Assembly (NCBI RefSeq): GCF_040436345.1
Contig: NC_133225.1
Coordinates: 22,300,040 to 22,364,039 of the forward strand
Origin: Pagrus major
Taxonomy: Eukaryota > Chordata > Actinopteri > Spariformes > Sparidae
Direction: 5' to 3'
Length of the DNA stretch: 64,000 nt
Shown: piece by piece, positions 1-11,869 of the stretch
Layout: each line of letters opens with the position of its first letter
Numbering within the stretch: position 1 is the stretch's first letter
Made by a program: the position numbers and the translations under genes
The notes under the pieces: generated by a model
The model's database searches: none
What the model was told of the DNA's origin: nothing
Seen by the model: only the letters and a program-made list of their open reading frames with translations

Positions 1-492
1 GAAGCAGCCACACCCTGATCATACCTTCCTTTAAGGGTTAGGGTTATAATTTAAACTTAATTAAATTTACCCCTCCTACAGTAAGTTAGGTATAGAGACC
101 AAATGGTTTCTTATACCAGGCAGCAAACTGTTTATTTCTGGTGTAAATTTTTCTGGGGTTTGACTCTCTTTTTGAGCCAGCTTCAAGTGGCCATTTGAGG
201 AACTGCAGTTTTTGGTACTTCCACATGGGCCTCGATTCTCAGAGCCTCAGATGGCCTCTGCATTTAACACATCAACAGAAAAGTAGCAATTTATTAAAAC
301 GATATTTGTATTTATGTATACCAAACTGTCAGTGGTTCAAATGTTCTGTGAAATCAGTAAGTTGGAAGGTTTTATATCAAAGAAGCTTCTAAGTTTCTCA
401 TGAAAAAGTTTTGCAACAAGGTTCTTGGAAGAGGACGGGCTTCTACTGAATAAGCATTTTTTGCTTTTGCTCTTATTTCTCTGCATTAACAG
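1..492. other. upstream and intronic DNA of the PLAC8-like gene
   Basis: No coding signal is convincing here. A good acceptor (pyrimidine-rich stretch then AG) ends at 492, just before the start exon, so at least one upstream non-coding exon probably lies in this stretch or left of the window. No TATA box could be assigned. Confidence 0.4.
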
Positions 493-522
493 GTTCATTG
501 TTCACCATCAGCGGCTAAAGTT

Positions 523-1217
523 ATGCAACAACCAATGGCAGATCAACTACCCGTAGACTGGAACACTGGTCTCTGTGACTGCTTTGAGGACGCCAGTACT
601 TGTAAGGTTCACTAATTTAACTAATTTCCATTTTTTGGATTAGAAGTCTTCTTTAGTAATGCCATGCCACTTAGGAGAGTTTTAACCCTCTGCTGGTATA
701 TCTCTGTTATTTTCAGGCTGCTATGGTTTCTGGTGCTGTCCTTGCTTGGCCTGCACAGTCTCAGGAAGATTTGGACAGAACTCGTGCCTCCCGTTATGCG
801 ACATATGCAGCCCTGCCATAATGGCAGCCTGTGGGATACCAGTATTTGTTCCTCCCGCAGTCTTGTCTATGAGGGCTTCCATTCGACACAAATATAACAT
901 CAAGGTATGATTCATGTAAAGCTGATGTACAGAATTTCATGTTGAATAAAAGTGAAACTGTCAAATTTAAAACTTTAAATATTTTTCTCTTGGGTTCTCC
1001 GCAGGGTTCTCTCTGCAAGGACATCGGTGTTTCCTGTTTCTGCATTTGGTGCTCCTGGTGTCAGATGCATCGTGAGTTAAAACATCGCAAGAAAGCCCCC
1101 ACCGCCATCATCAATGTGCAGACAACCAACATCAATGTACAGCCTAATCCAGTGATGATGGTTCCAACACAAGTTGGGTATGTGAGCCAACCAGGTGTCT
1201 TCATGGTAGCACGCTGA
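523..1217 (+). CDS. PLAC8/cornifelin-like cysteine-rich protein, 3 coding exons
   Basis: Coding exons are 523-601, 717-904 and 1005-1217 (480 nt, 159 aa); every intron has GT-AG ends and the phases join. The start MQQPMADQLP is the first ATG after the acceptor at 492. The protein shows the PLAC8 signature: W-N-T-G-L-C-D-C-F near residue 13, then CCYGFWCCPCLACTVSGRFG, LCDICSPAIMAACGIPVFVP, and a second cysteine cluster SLCKDIGVSCFCIWCSWCQM followed by HRELKHR. The hydrophobic cysteine-rich core fits the family's membrane-associated behaviour; family members include onzin, cornifelin and the fish ponzr group. The tail (INVQTTNINVQP...) is a typical variable C-terminus. The precise fish orthologue (cnfn-like or plac8-like) cannot be settled by eye, and no specific function is claimed. 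It runs convergent to ttc4, with 1.2 kb between the stop codons. Confidence 0.92.
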
Positions 1218-1414
1218 GTTTTGTGGCTCGTCACTGGTCTGTTGTGTTTGATGAAAACCTGATCACGCTACTGTTTTTGTCACATACGAAGACAATTTGA
1301 CTTCGTGTGACTTTAAGTTTTGTAATTATCATGACAATTATCGTCTAATTAATCCCCAATGATACATTTTATTTGACCTTAAGATTAAGTTACAAATGCA
1401 AATGTAGTACTTAA

Positions 1415-1613
1415 AGGTCCATTGTGTAGGATTTAGTGACATCTAGCAGTGAGGTGGCAGATCGTAAACCCCTACAGTGGCTCTAAAAACATGAAATCTC
1501 AAAATGCCCTCTCTAGCGCCGGAGTTTGGTTTGTCCATTCTGGGAAATTGTAGAAACATGGTTGAGATCCCAATAGATACCCCCGCAGTGTACAAATCCT
1601 GTACACTAGACCT
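1415..1613. mobile_element. TTAA-flanked MITE, about 200 bp
   Basis: The element starts AGGTCCATTGTGTAGGATTT and ends with its imperfect inverse (AAATCCTGTACACTAGACCT). TTAA sits on both sides at 1411-1414 and 1614-1617, which is the target-site pattern of piggyBac-type elements. It has no coding capacity. It lies in the 3' UTR or just downstream of the PLAC8-like gene. Confidence 0.75.
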
Positions 1614-1701
1614 TTAACATTTGCTTGTTTTTTTAAGACTATTGGGTAAAATGTTTTAATTTTAGTCCCTTGTGGGTTTTTTTTGTTTAAAAACAAATAC
1701 A

Positions 1702-1707
1702 AATAAA
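1702..1707 (+). promoter_or_regulatory. candidate poly(A) signal of the PLAC8-like gene
   Basis: AATAAA lies about 490 bp after the stop codon and past the MITE. It is the clearest sense-strand signal downstream. Assignment is by position only. Confidence 0.4.
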
Positions 1708-1719
1708 TCTGATCAGACC

Positions 1720-2446
1720 GACACAACTCTACAAATATTCAAACACATCAATCAAAATATTATATCAAGTTCCAAGTCACATTTACTTTTCATGACTCTA
1801 TAATGTTAAAGTATGGTGAAAAGAATATTAATTTTACATTAGGGTTTCTTGTAATATGTATTTAATTTTTGTTTCCTTATTCATATCTAACTCGCCGTGT
1901 GATGTTTTTATGATCACCGAAGTGCTCATGACAGACAACAGATCATTCCGGTGTCCATGTTAACAGGTTAGACCGGCTGGCTGTGGTGTTGCGTGATCTA
2001 GAGATTCGAAGTCTCTCCTGTTTCTACAGTTTTAATGTCTGTATCTGTAGAATATGTCACAGACATGAAGAGAATACACACAACAGATGAGGACGGGACT
2101 CATTAGTCAGAAAGCTTTGCTGTGTTTTTTGTTTCATGTTAACTTACAACCACTTACATCACTAGTTTATACCTTATAATGTTCTTCTTTCCATTAATCT
2201 GTCCAATCATGCAATTTAATAAAAAAATGTCTTCAAGCAAGTTTCAATCTGCAGTGTATGTTTGTACAAAAAGAAACACAAAGAATCCACATGGATTATT
2301 TCTAGAAATGTCATTTGTTTTTATATTCATTTACATTGATATTTGGTGTCACACTGCGTGTCCTCCTCTTGGCCAGGGTGTCATTTTCCACAACAAGGTC
2401 AGAGGATTTGGTGTATTAAGAGTCCACTATTTGAAGGCCACTGTTT
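1720..2446. other. convergent intergenic stretch, includes ttc4 3' UTR
   Basis: Between the stops of the PLAC8-like gene and ttc4 the DNA is AT-rich and non-coding. The part next to 2446 must contain the ttc4 3' UTR. I could not identify its poly(A) signal with certainty. Confidence 0.5.
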
Positions 2447-5400
2447 TCACAATTCTTGTACTTTCCTTCCTGTTAAAAACTGCTTCCAGAATGAGGAACC
2501 CTTTACAAGAGCGATGAAACTGGGAGTGCCTGCCTTGACAAAAAACCTGTTAACACACAGACACAAGAGTGTGGTGGAAGTTATTTTCAAGGAAATGAGT
2601 ACAAGGAAACTTCAGCGCCAGGGTACAAATAATTTCTTTCACAGAAAATATCCTCAGAGATATATATTCCTCAACTCCTCATTCCTCAAGGAGTGTATTA
2701 CATATTAGGTTAATACACTGCTTACAACATGCCAAGAATGGAGATAAACCAGTATGTCATTTAATTAAAGTGCCACTGGTTACCTTCGCTTGCTTAACGT
2801 GGAAACACTAGCCAGCTGGCAGCAGGAAAAGATTTCCGAAGTAATTTAAATGTCTCTAACTGGGTTATTTGTCTATTTCTTTATATTTGTCATTATAGGA
2901 ATAGTTCACTCTAGAACGAAATTCAGTCATTATCGACTCATCCTCATGCTGATGAGAAGTCTGGTGTAATTTCTTATTCCTCAAAGTGCAGCTGGAGACA
3001 CGCGGGGGTACCCTCCGGCAACAATAATACATATAATGAGCGTTAATGGCGTCCGAGACGAAAAGGTCCATAAAACTACACAAAAACTTTGTAATATTCC
3101 TCCATACTTCTCGTCCGCTGCAATCCAAGTGTCCTGAAGTGGCGACTTCGGTGTGTATCTATTGCGAGTCTCGTTCATCTTGTCCGGCGCGGCTTCCGTA
3201 GTGCAAACGCTGTGAGGGAGACTCGCGTGAACGCGGAGCGTGCCTCCAGGCAGATATAGTATAGTGACTGTTCAGGCTAGAAAAATGTACTAAATGACGT
3301 TGTTTCGAGTAAACTCTGGATGTTGCCACTTCAGGACACTTGGATTGCAGTGGACGAGCAGTATGGAGGAATATTACAAAGTTTTTGTGTAGTTTTATGG
3401 ACCTTTTCGTCTCGGACACCATTGATGCCCGTTATATGGATTATTGCTGCCGGAGGGTACCCCCGCGGGTCTCCAGCTGCACTTTGAGGAATAACAAACT
3501 AGGGTGAGTCGATAATGACTGAATTTCGTTCGAGAGTGAACTATTCCTTTAGATAAAGAAGACTGATTTGAGCTGAGGTAATTCACCAATTATAATAACT
3601 GCGAAAATAATGGTATTAAGAAGTCAGAAACAACATCTTGCCAGCCAATCAAAATGAAGAAATCTTAGTGGACATGGCCTAAATCAAAATGAAATAACAC
3701 TCAATGAAAACGGGACTCTCAGTGGACGTACCTTTTATGCTGCAACACTTTTAAAAGTGGCGTCTCTGGGTTTACTTGGTAGAACGTCTCCTTACGCTCA
3801 TCTTCAAAGTAGAGCTGAAAAGTGGGGAAAAGTCAAATGTGGTTAATAAGGATTAGAAATCAATTAATGTCATTTATTGATAGAACTGCCCTGTTCTCAG
3901 TAATGAAATGTCATCACTTTTTCTGACATTTTTACTTTTGATTATTGTACTTATGACAACTGAAAACTTTATAGAAATATTTAATATCACACATCAAATT
4001 AGCACATTACTTCACAAGAGTAAGGATGCAAAACAAATATTATATAATAAGAAAATATACAATATGTTATAGGTCTGCATGATATTGTCAAAAAAATCAT
4101 ATTGATATTATTTGAACAGATATTGCAATATGATTGACTATTTCTTGTGGTTAAAGGAGCTCAATTTTGCTGACAAACCTGCAAATTTTGTGGGTGGTAT
4201 TTTCTGTCTGTGTCCCACGGTGGAAGTTCTTCTCCAAACATGACCGCCAGGTGATCTATGAAACTGAAACAAGGCAAATACAAAGATACAGAAGTGATTC
4301 TGCTGCTCTGTTTCTGATTAAAAACACATACAACTTCAAAGTGTCTTTATTTAGTCGAATGAAATGGAGGAATGTTGTCAAGAAGAACAAGAGATTACCA
4401 GCTGTTCTCACAGAACGCAGAGATGAAATCAGTCTGCTGGTGTTCAGGATAGAGGAAGAGAACCGGCCAGTGCAGGGAGCCCTGCTCGTCCTGGAAGACC
4501 TGAGCCCCCGTGACCTCGTGACAGCTGAGGCCGTCCAGGCTCAGCTCTGATATCGCCGCTGAGGAGCCTTCAGCCTCATCTTCCTCACTGTCTGAACCAG
4601 GCTGAGCAGGCTTCACAGGCTGCAGGAGCTTGATGCCTCGATCCTGCGTAAAAGACACACAAATATATCTGAGAATCACTAGAAAAGAGTACATGAATAG
4701 ATCTGACATCGTGTTCACTTACACTTGATAGAGATACATAGTGTTGATTAGGATGCTCACCTTTATAGCAGCCAGCAGAGCTTCTTTCTCACCATGCAGC
4801 TTCTTTTCTTTGGCCTTGGCCTTCCTGGCGTCTCTTTCTTTTGCTCGCTAAGGCAACAAAAAATATACATTATGCCTGACTGAAATTAAAACCTCCACAC
4901 CAAAAATCAACTGAACTCATTAGTGCCTGAACCTTGTGTTTATCTGCTGCTGCTCTCAGCTCCAGCAGCTTCTTGTCAGTGGGATGAGTCTTGAGCCCCT
5001 CATCACACCACTGGATGGCCTCTGCAAAGAGACGCAGCGCTGTACAACACTGAACACCTGCAGAGAAACATACAAGACGTACACGATTGTTTTTAACTTT
5101 ACTCTAAGCAGTGTTTTACTTCCTTGTGCACTATTCTAACATTTTACATTTTCTAACAACATTTATTGTCATATTGTTGCTGCATGATGAAAACCTGTAT
5201 GTTTATCTATCATACCTCTGATCAAGGCTTTCAGGTGGTCTGGTTTGATCTTCTTTGCAGCTGCAGCATCATTCAAGGCAGAGCGCATGTTACCTGTGTG
5301 ATATAAACCAGAAAAAATGAAGACCAAAACAGAAAGTTTCCACCCCCTTGCTTTTAAAGGTGGTATTGCTGCTGCTGCTGCTGCTGCTGTTGCAAACACA

Positions 5401-5470
5401 GCCGCATCGCTTTTTATTTTTCTCAGAGTCGCAACAACACAGGGCACTGAGTTTAATCATTCATTAAGTG

Positions 5471-5503
<33 letters not shown>

Positions 5504-7441
5504 AGATATTTCGGTCGGACTATAGTTTTTAGGTGCAGCAGCACATAATTTAGATGCACCCAATAACAGATATTAAATGAATTTCTTAACACATTATGTA
5601 AATGATTGTAAATGTGAATAAAGGAGCAGATAAATGTTTTTTAATCACAGCACATGCAACAAGAAATTGCAATCCTCAAAAATATTTTTTACAGGCTACA
5701 TTTCTCTTTAATCAGACGTGGCTAGACCGGTGTGAACCACCGGTGTTGTGGCAGGTTGTGGCAGGCTGTGGAACTGCGTAGCAACTGTTTTATTAAGATA
5801 TTTTTATAATTGTATTTCATATTAGATATTGTAATATAGCTTGTGTTAATAGTACCCTTTATGCTATTGTTACATTCTGTCAGTCCAGCTGTTGCAAATA
5901 CACCCTGTCACCTTGTGGCAGGCTTTGGCACTGCGCAGCAACTGTTATGTTAAGATATTTTCATAATTGTATTTCATATTAGATATGTAAAACAATCAAT
6001 ACAACCAAGGAAATATAGAAAATAAGAATAATATAAACACAGGGAAATATGAAATATAAAATATGAAATATAAGAATAAGAATAGTACAATATGTACAAT
6101 ATTTTACATTCACATTTACGCTATGGAACAGACATTAATATATATTTAGATAATATTAAGTTTTGTTGTTTTGTTTTGTGCAAAACTTTGTACATTAAAA
6201 TGTGTAAACATGTAGCTGATTTTTCCCTTAATTTTTATTTTGTAGTCATCATGACTCCATGGCGGAAGTGGTTAAGTAAATAGAAATAGCACTAAAAAGT
6301 AGAACATACTGCTAAACAATCACCTGAAAGCAGAGTGACTGTCGTAACAACAACACGGACCAGTGGGTTTTCCCAGGAAATGTGGCCCTGCCCTTATTGG
6401 CAGCGAGTCAAGGGAGGCGTTTCTGAACTGCCGAGCGGGTGCCAGGAGATGCCGCAGGTTGCCACTGCGGTGCCGCAGACTGCCACTGCGGTGCCACTAC
6501 CTGCCAATGCCACTGGGAGGATCTCGGCGCTGCTGGATTTTTGGGCGCATTTGCAACCAAAACAGTTGCACCCTGGAGCCCTGCATTGTTCTACAGCCAT
6601 TACATTGTGCATTCAACATTTACTTCACAATGAGAAGTTTAAAAAGCTAAATATTATTCTATGATGTCTGATTCTTTGAAAGCCACCCTATTATTTATGT
6701 GCATAACAATCCTTATTCAAGGTGCCAGCTATACATCTACATCTTAAAACACTGCTAATGTATCTGTATGTCACTTAAACATGAGATCCATACCCAGGTG
6801 GAAGTGTGCTGCAGCCCTGTTGGTGAGGAGAACCGTGTCGACTTCCTGGTCACCACATTTCTTCTTCAGCCCTGCTGTGTAGCACAGTATGGCCTTTTCA
6901 TAGCTCTTCTCTTTGAAAAACGCATTTCCTTCATCTTTCAGGCTCTTTGCTATTTCTGGGGAGGAATGAGACACATGGAGTCATTACGAGATGATGACTG
7001 GGACAACTCAGGACAGCAGGCGTTTCCACAGATAATAATGCGCCATGGTCCAGCTACCTTCAGGGGTTCGGTCTTCATCATGGATGATGGCCTGTAGACA
7101 AGCTAGTTCTGGGTACTTCTTTGGGTCAATCTCTTCAGGGGCTGTTTTCATGAACATGGGTATTTTATCAAACTCCTGAATGGGACAGAAACAGAGGAAT
7201 CACTGTGGGTGGACAGACAATTACTTGTTTTACCAGTTAGCTTGCTAGCTTACAGCAACACTGAAGTAAACACAGCTCAGTTAAGAAGAAATAACTTTCA
7301 AGCTAATGTTGCTAACAGACAGTTTCTTACCTCTTCCCAGTTGTTTTCAGTAAAGGCATTTTTATATCTCTGGGTCTTGAATTTGTCCATGAACGCGTCC
7401 ATGCCATCGTCACTCTCATATTGCTCCTCTGTGGACGCCAT
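2447..7441 (-). CDS. ttc4: tetratricopeptide repeat protein 4 (co-chaperone-type TPR protein)
   Basis: Ten coding exons join in frame (1194 nt, 397 aa; human TTC4, from memory, is about 387): 7331-7441, 7058-7175, 6794-6955, 5216-5293, 4933-5057, 4761-4847, 4399-4643, 4179-4263, 3732-3814 and 2447-2546. All introns are GT-AG. The start reads MASTEEQYESDDGMDAFMDK. The TPR region begins at KSLKDEGNAFFKEKSYEKAI and covers exons 3-5, including TNRAAAHFHLG and KPDHLKALIRG. A charged helix (RAKERDARKAKAKEKK) follows, then an acidic linker and a C-terminal domain with FIDHLAVMFGEELPPWDTDR, LYFEDERKETFYQVNPETPL and a final FLTGRKVQEL. TTC4/Cns1-family proteins bind Hsp90/Hsp70 C-termini through the TPR and act in the cytosol and nucleus; that is family knowledge. 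pars2 lies upstream on the same strand, as in human. The last intron holds a foldback element. Confidence 0.96.
2897..3548. mobile_element. ttc4: foldback MITE in the last ttc4 intron
   Basis: Two arms of roughly 225-245 bp form an imperfect inverted repeat: 2897-3143 (starting AGGAATAGTTCACT) and 3324-3548 (ending AGTGAACTATTCCT). Matching internal landmarks are GGTCCATAAAACTACACAAA against its inverse at about 3379-3402, and GGTACCCTCCGGCAACAATA against its inverse near 3450. A spacer of about 180 bp separates the arms. There is no coding capacity. A transcript of the intron could form a long hairpin. Confidence 0.85.
5363..5393 (+). repeat. short (GCT)n tract in a ttc4 intron
   Basis: About nine trinucleotide units (GCT, one GTT) lie in the intron between the third and fourth coding exons. 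An apparent poly-alanine reading frame on the - strand is a by-product of this repeat. Confidence 0.85.
5472..5501. repeat. (TAA)n microsatellite
   Basis: Ten perfect units of a trinucleotide, intronic in ttc4. Confidence 0.9.
5756..5986. repeat. direct duplication of a 74-bp unit
   Basis: Positions 5756-5829 and 5913-5986 share TTGTGGCAGGCT, a GCAACTGTT block and the stretch ATAATTGTATTTCATATTAG. The copies are offset by about 157 bp. This is a local tandem duplication, or two copies of one short element, in ttc4 intron 3. Confidence 0.8.
6437..6515. repeat. GC-rich short tandem repeat
   Basis: Repeated TGCCACTGCGGTGCCGCAGA-type units give open frames on both strands. This is low-complexity intronic sequence in ttc4, not a gene. 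Confidence 0.6.
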
Positions 7442-8245
7442 TTTGGATCAAAATACTTATATTTTAAAGACTTTTTGTCGTTTATAAATGTGATGTAAAC
7501 TGCGACAGATTACTGCCACCAGCCCATCAGCTGTACAAGCGTCACCTTTTCTAGAAGTTACCCAGCTCCTTGTTTACACATGTGCATGGGCGGTACAGCG
7601 TCGATTAAAATCCGTGCGGAAACACGGTACCAATATATTAGTTCCGTCACTTCCAGGACAACAGATGATGTCAGATATGGAAAATAACTGACATGCATGA
7701 CATGCCTACTGACATGCAATTTAAATGTCGGTTTTACTTAGTATTTCCTTTTTATTTACTAAGGTATCATTGTAATGATTGTGTAATATACACAATATAT
7801 TATTAAATATGATGAATTGTCATAAACAAAACTACACACAGGATATAATGAGTCAATGTTAACAATGCATTCCTGCTTTTAGGTAACAATAATGATATTT
7901 TAAATAAATGATGTCCTTTAAACATGGCAATTTGCATAATGAGATGTTTGCAAGACTTTTTTGTGAAATCTTGTGGTTTTGGAACTTGTGCTTGAGATCT
8001 TATTACTTCTTCCACCATTGTCAGTGCTACTTGATTGTCTTCAATGGTGTGCTATATGCTTTTGTAACTGATATTAATAAAAAGAATATTTATAATAACT
8101 GTGTGACACTGTATACCGTATGACTGTGGAACTGTGATATTTCTTTGAGATGGTTACTGTACCATGTATATTTAATTATGTTGCAACCCTAATTAAAACA
8201 CAAGAAAATGGTCATTATTTCTGTTCATCTCTGTTGGCTCATGTT
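7442..8245 (-). other. ttc4 promoter side and pars2 3' UTR
   Basis: The stretch separates the ttc4 start from the pars2 transcript end. No protein-coding exon is visible. The first 200 bases above the ttc4 start should contain its 5' UTR and promoter; no TATA box is evident. Confidence 0.5.
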
Positions 8246-8251
8246 TTTATT
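8246..8251 (-). promoter_or_regulatory. pars2: candidate poly(A) signal of pars2
   Basis: AATAAA on the - strand lies about 300 bp after the pars2 stop. Position and hexamer are the only evidence. Confidence 0.45.
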
Positions 8252-8554
8252 TGCATGGGAACATGAAAGGCTGTAACAGAGAAAATTGTGACATTCCTGC
8301 GTTTTACATCATGTACACCAAATGCAATTGAATATTCTCAGGTCCATCATCGAGCGTTTGTTGTGACAGTAAGTTTTTGCCATATCAACAACTGAAAATT
8401 AACTTTCAGTCCTCTTATTGGCATGAAAGAAAACGTATACAAACATTCAAAGTTTTTAACTTTGACCTTACTTAACCATCACCCCACTTACATTTTGCTT
8501 GTTACAAAGTACCCACAACCATAAAACATACATTTCCACATTCAGAGGTGTTAC

Positions 8555-10616
8555 TCATACAGTTTCCACTCTTCCCAGAAGATCTAACAGTCCATCTCTA
8601 CTGAGAAACATCGTCTCACCTGTCTGCTGACAGATTACCTCAAACCTGGGGGTTTCCTCTAGAGCTCCCTGTCCTGCTACAATAACATATGGGTAGCCGA
8701 GTTTGCTGGCATCCTTAAGCCTCTTTCCAATGGTCATCTGTGTACGGTCATCAAGAACCACCTCACCTCTCAAACCAGGCAGAGTCTCTCCCAAAGTGTG
8801 TACCAGTTCTTCAGCTAAGACTGCTGCCTTGTCCACCTTACTGCCTTTCTTTGGGGGTAAAACACACACCTGGTAAGGTGCTATAAGGCCTGGCCAGCGG
8901 ACCTCCTCTTCTGTCGACATCACCTCAATGGCTGCAGCGAGAATACGGGTTACACCAAGACCATAGCAGCCCATCTCTGCAATACTAGGCTTGTTCTGGG
9001 AATTGCTGAAGGTGGCATTGAATATTTGAGAGTACTTTTTACCCAGGTAAAAGGTGTGTCCGACCTCTATACCCTTTGACTCCTCCAGTGTGCCAGTGTG
9101 GCACTGTGGGCAGTCAGTTCTGTCTGATGACATGGTCTCTGTGTTAGCAGAGAAGGAGCAGTTCCCACAGACCAAAATCCGGTCCTCCCCAATGTCTGCC
9201 GGCAGCTGGAACTCGTGGGAGAGTTTACCGCCAATGTTGCCTGTGTCCGCCTGCACCTGAACGCATCGCAGACCCAGCCGGGCGAAGAGCCTGGTGTATG
9301 CCTGACACACTGATTCGTAGGTCTGGTAAGCTGCTTCTTCACTCACATCAAATGAGTACATGTCCTTCATGTAGAACTCCCTCCCTCGTAGCAGACCGAA
9401 CCTCGGCTTCGGTTCGTCTCTGAATTTGCGAGTGATCTGTTGTTAAATAAAATAAATCATAAGAACTGCAGCTCATTACAACAAATGCACTTGTGTTAAC
9501 GGGGTAAAAGCTACCTGATACAGAAGCAGAGGGAACAGTCTGTGGGAAAGAGTCGTCTGGTGGGCGACCAGAGTCGTCACCGCCTCCTCATGTGTGGGAG
9601 CCAAGCAGTAGTCTCCTCCGTGGCGGTCCTTCAGGCGGAGGAGCTCTTTACCCATCAAGTCCCAGCGCTCACTGTTTTTCCAGAGTTCAGCTGAGCACAA
9701 ACTGGGCATGTCCAGCTTCTGCCCACCGATTCCCTGCATCTCTTGGTCGATTACTCTCATCTGATGATTTAAGACACCAGTTATTACGATTTTTAGGATG
9801 AAAATGCTAATGCTCTTCATATGAATCATTAAACAATTTTAATTCCTCAGGACTCTAAAAATGATTTAATAAGTCAATCTGAAAAGGAAATATTTCTTTA
9901 TCTGTTGGCTTTGTTTTAAGGGTGACAATCGAGAAAAACTGGGGACTTTTAGCTGTACTGTGAAGAAACCAAATTAACCTTATGCATACGAGTTATTTTT
10001 ATTTGGATCACTATTAGCTTCCTTAAGTGGTTTGCTAGTCTTTTAAATAAAAAAATGAATTTGAAAATTTCAAAACCAAAAAGCAAAAAAAAATCTCAAC
10101 AGGAAGTAAGTAATAGCTCAACAATATACACTTGTATGGTTCATGAAGAGTCTTTAAATCAGTGTCTTTTCTATTTTTCTTGATATATCTTGGTTACAGA
10201 TTCATGCCAGAAAAATGTCTCGTTTGTCGACATGACACAGCTAAATTCACCATGCTTACTTGACATAATAATTCCTTAAAAACTCGTCTTACCAGCTTCT
10301 CCATGGAGCGGACGGTGGCAGGAAGGTAATAGTAACAACCCGGGTTAGATGGATGGATGAGCCCGGCCTTCTGCATGAGCCTCTGGCTCTTACAAGTCAT
10401 CTCTCCTTTCAGCTGGGGGTCCTGCTGCATATCACGCAGGTTTGAAGGCTGGTACAGGCGGGAAACCAGGAGTGTGGGTCTGACATGTCTGGAGCTGATG
10501 GAGGCAGGGACAGCGGTAGGCTCAGCACACCCTGAATGGCTCCTCCTGGGAAGCACTGAGGTTCTGTGAAGTCGCTGGAGGACTCTCGGCCAAATCTGAT
10601 TAATTATGGGCTCCAT
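8555..10616 (-). CDS. pars2: mitochondrial prolyl-tRNA synthetase
   Basis: Coding exons 10293-10616, 9515-9760 and 8555-9436 join in frame with GT-AG introns (1452 nt, 483 aa; human PARS2, from memory, is about 475). The enzyme charges mitochondrial tRNA-Pro with proline in the matrix. The first 60 or so residues are rich in Arg, Ser and Leu with almost no acids (MEPIINQIWPRVLQRLHRTS), as expected for a mitochondrial presequence. Class II motifs follow: LMRVIDQEMQGIGGQKLDMP, the CLAPTHEEAVTTL loop, motif 2 as RKFRDEPKPRFGLLRGREFY at 193-212, and motif 3 as GCYGLGVTRILAAAIE near residue 346. The C-terminal anticodon-binding domain runs from APYQVCVLPPKK to the end (GRVETV). The bacterial ProRS editing insertion is absent, as usual for PARS2. 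A start 13 bases after a likely acceptor at 10630 implies a spliced 5' UTR. Confidence 0.96.
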
Positions 10617-11614
10617 GGTGTTTCCAGACCTACCAGATCAGACATATCAGTAGGAGTGGAAACAAGTAGTCAGTTGATAGAAATTTAATTTCCAGTAACT
10701 TGTTTTTTAAAGTCATTTTATCATTGCCATCTATTAATTTTATAATTGACTCATTTTTTTCTGTGTAAAGGTCAAACATTTTCTGGTTTGAGCTTCTCAG
10801 TAGTGAGCAGGTCAGTAATAAAGTGTGCTGGTATGTTGGAATCATCTCTGTTTTCTGACATTTGATAAAATAAACAATAAATCAACAAAACAGGGAAGCA
10901 ATCAACAGATTAGTCATTAATGTTGCAGAGCTAAAATCAGTGTGAAAATATAACTTAGAGCACATTTACTCATGTTGTGTATTTACAAATCTGAGGTAAA
11001 TCTGCTTCACTTTTTCCAAGTTTTCCACTTCTACTGTCCTTCATTTCACAGGGAAACGTGTTACTGTTAACACTCTTTGGTCATGCATGAGTACTTTTTT
11101 GCTGATAATACTAATGCACTTTACCCTGAGTAGGATTTTTTATGTTTTTACTGATAACGTAGGTCTGTTAAACTGAATAACTACAACTTTAACAACTAGT
11201 AGCCTAATTAATGAGTATTTTTTCCATCACTGACACAAATATATACATGAAATAACTAATAAATTATAGGTGGATAAATGATAATCGTTGCACACAAGAA
11301 GTAAACTGGTCTCCAAGGTCGTCACAACTCAGGTAGCTGCTAGTTTCATTTACAGACAGATAATAATAACAGATTTAGCTCTTAGAATAACGTTGGTCCA
11401 CATGTGTACAACATGAATTCAGATTATTCTGTGGATGAAATGTAGATGCCACTGACAGATGTCCTGAGAGTCCACATCAGTGACAGTTCAGAGATGAATG
11501 TTAGCAAATCCTGCCCTGATCTTCAGTTTAGCAGTTGAGCTAGCAAAGGTTAGCTTCCTCAGTTAGCACACAACGACGTTTATCACGAACTCACAACTGC
11601 AACACAAAACTTAC

Positions 11615-11760
11615 CTTGGGACCGACAACTACTGCTGTAGATAACCAGAATAAATGAGCCAGAGTTATATTTCTGTCAAGTTGACAAGCTAAAACAGAGA
11701 AAGGTGCCTCCACCATGCTGGATGTCTTCCTCAGCTACAGACCCGGAGCTCATCGCTTCA
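11615..11760 (-). other. pars2: probable non-coding first exon of pars2
   Basis: On the - strand CCCAAG is followed by a consensus donor GTAAGT at 11609-11614. This pairs plausibly with the acceptor at 10630-10632. The upstream boundary is a guess; the nearby DNA has higher GC than its surroundings, as around many promoters. Confidence 0.45.
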
Positions 11761-11869
11761 GCGTCACATCGCCACCTGCAGGCCTGGAGGAGTAACGACG
11801 CACAGGCAGAGAGGGGGACCACAGTCCTCTGAAGGTCCTGCTGAAGGCTCAGTGAGACAGAAATCACAC

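Noticed and set aside
2179-2708. Overlapping + strand open frames of 112 and 121 aa
   Set aside because: They lie opposite the last ttc4 exon and are shadows of it.
10625-10915. Extra pars2 exon suggested by a 71-aa open frame
   Set aside because: It resembles common fish interspersed repeat sequence (GTCAGTTGAT, AACAGATTAGTCATTAATGT) and no conserved PARS2 residues are present.
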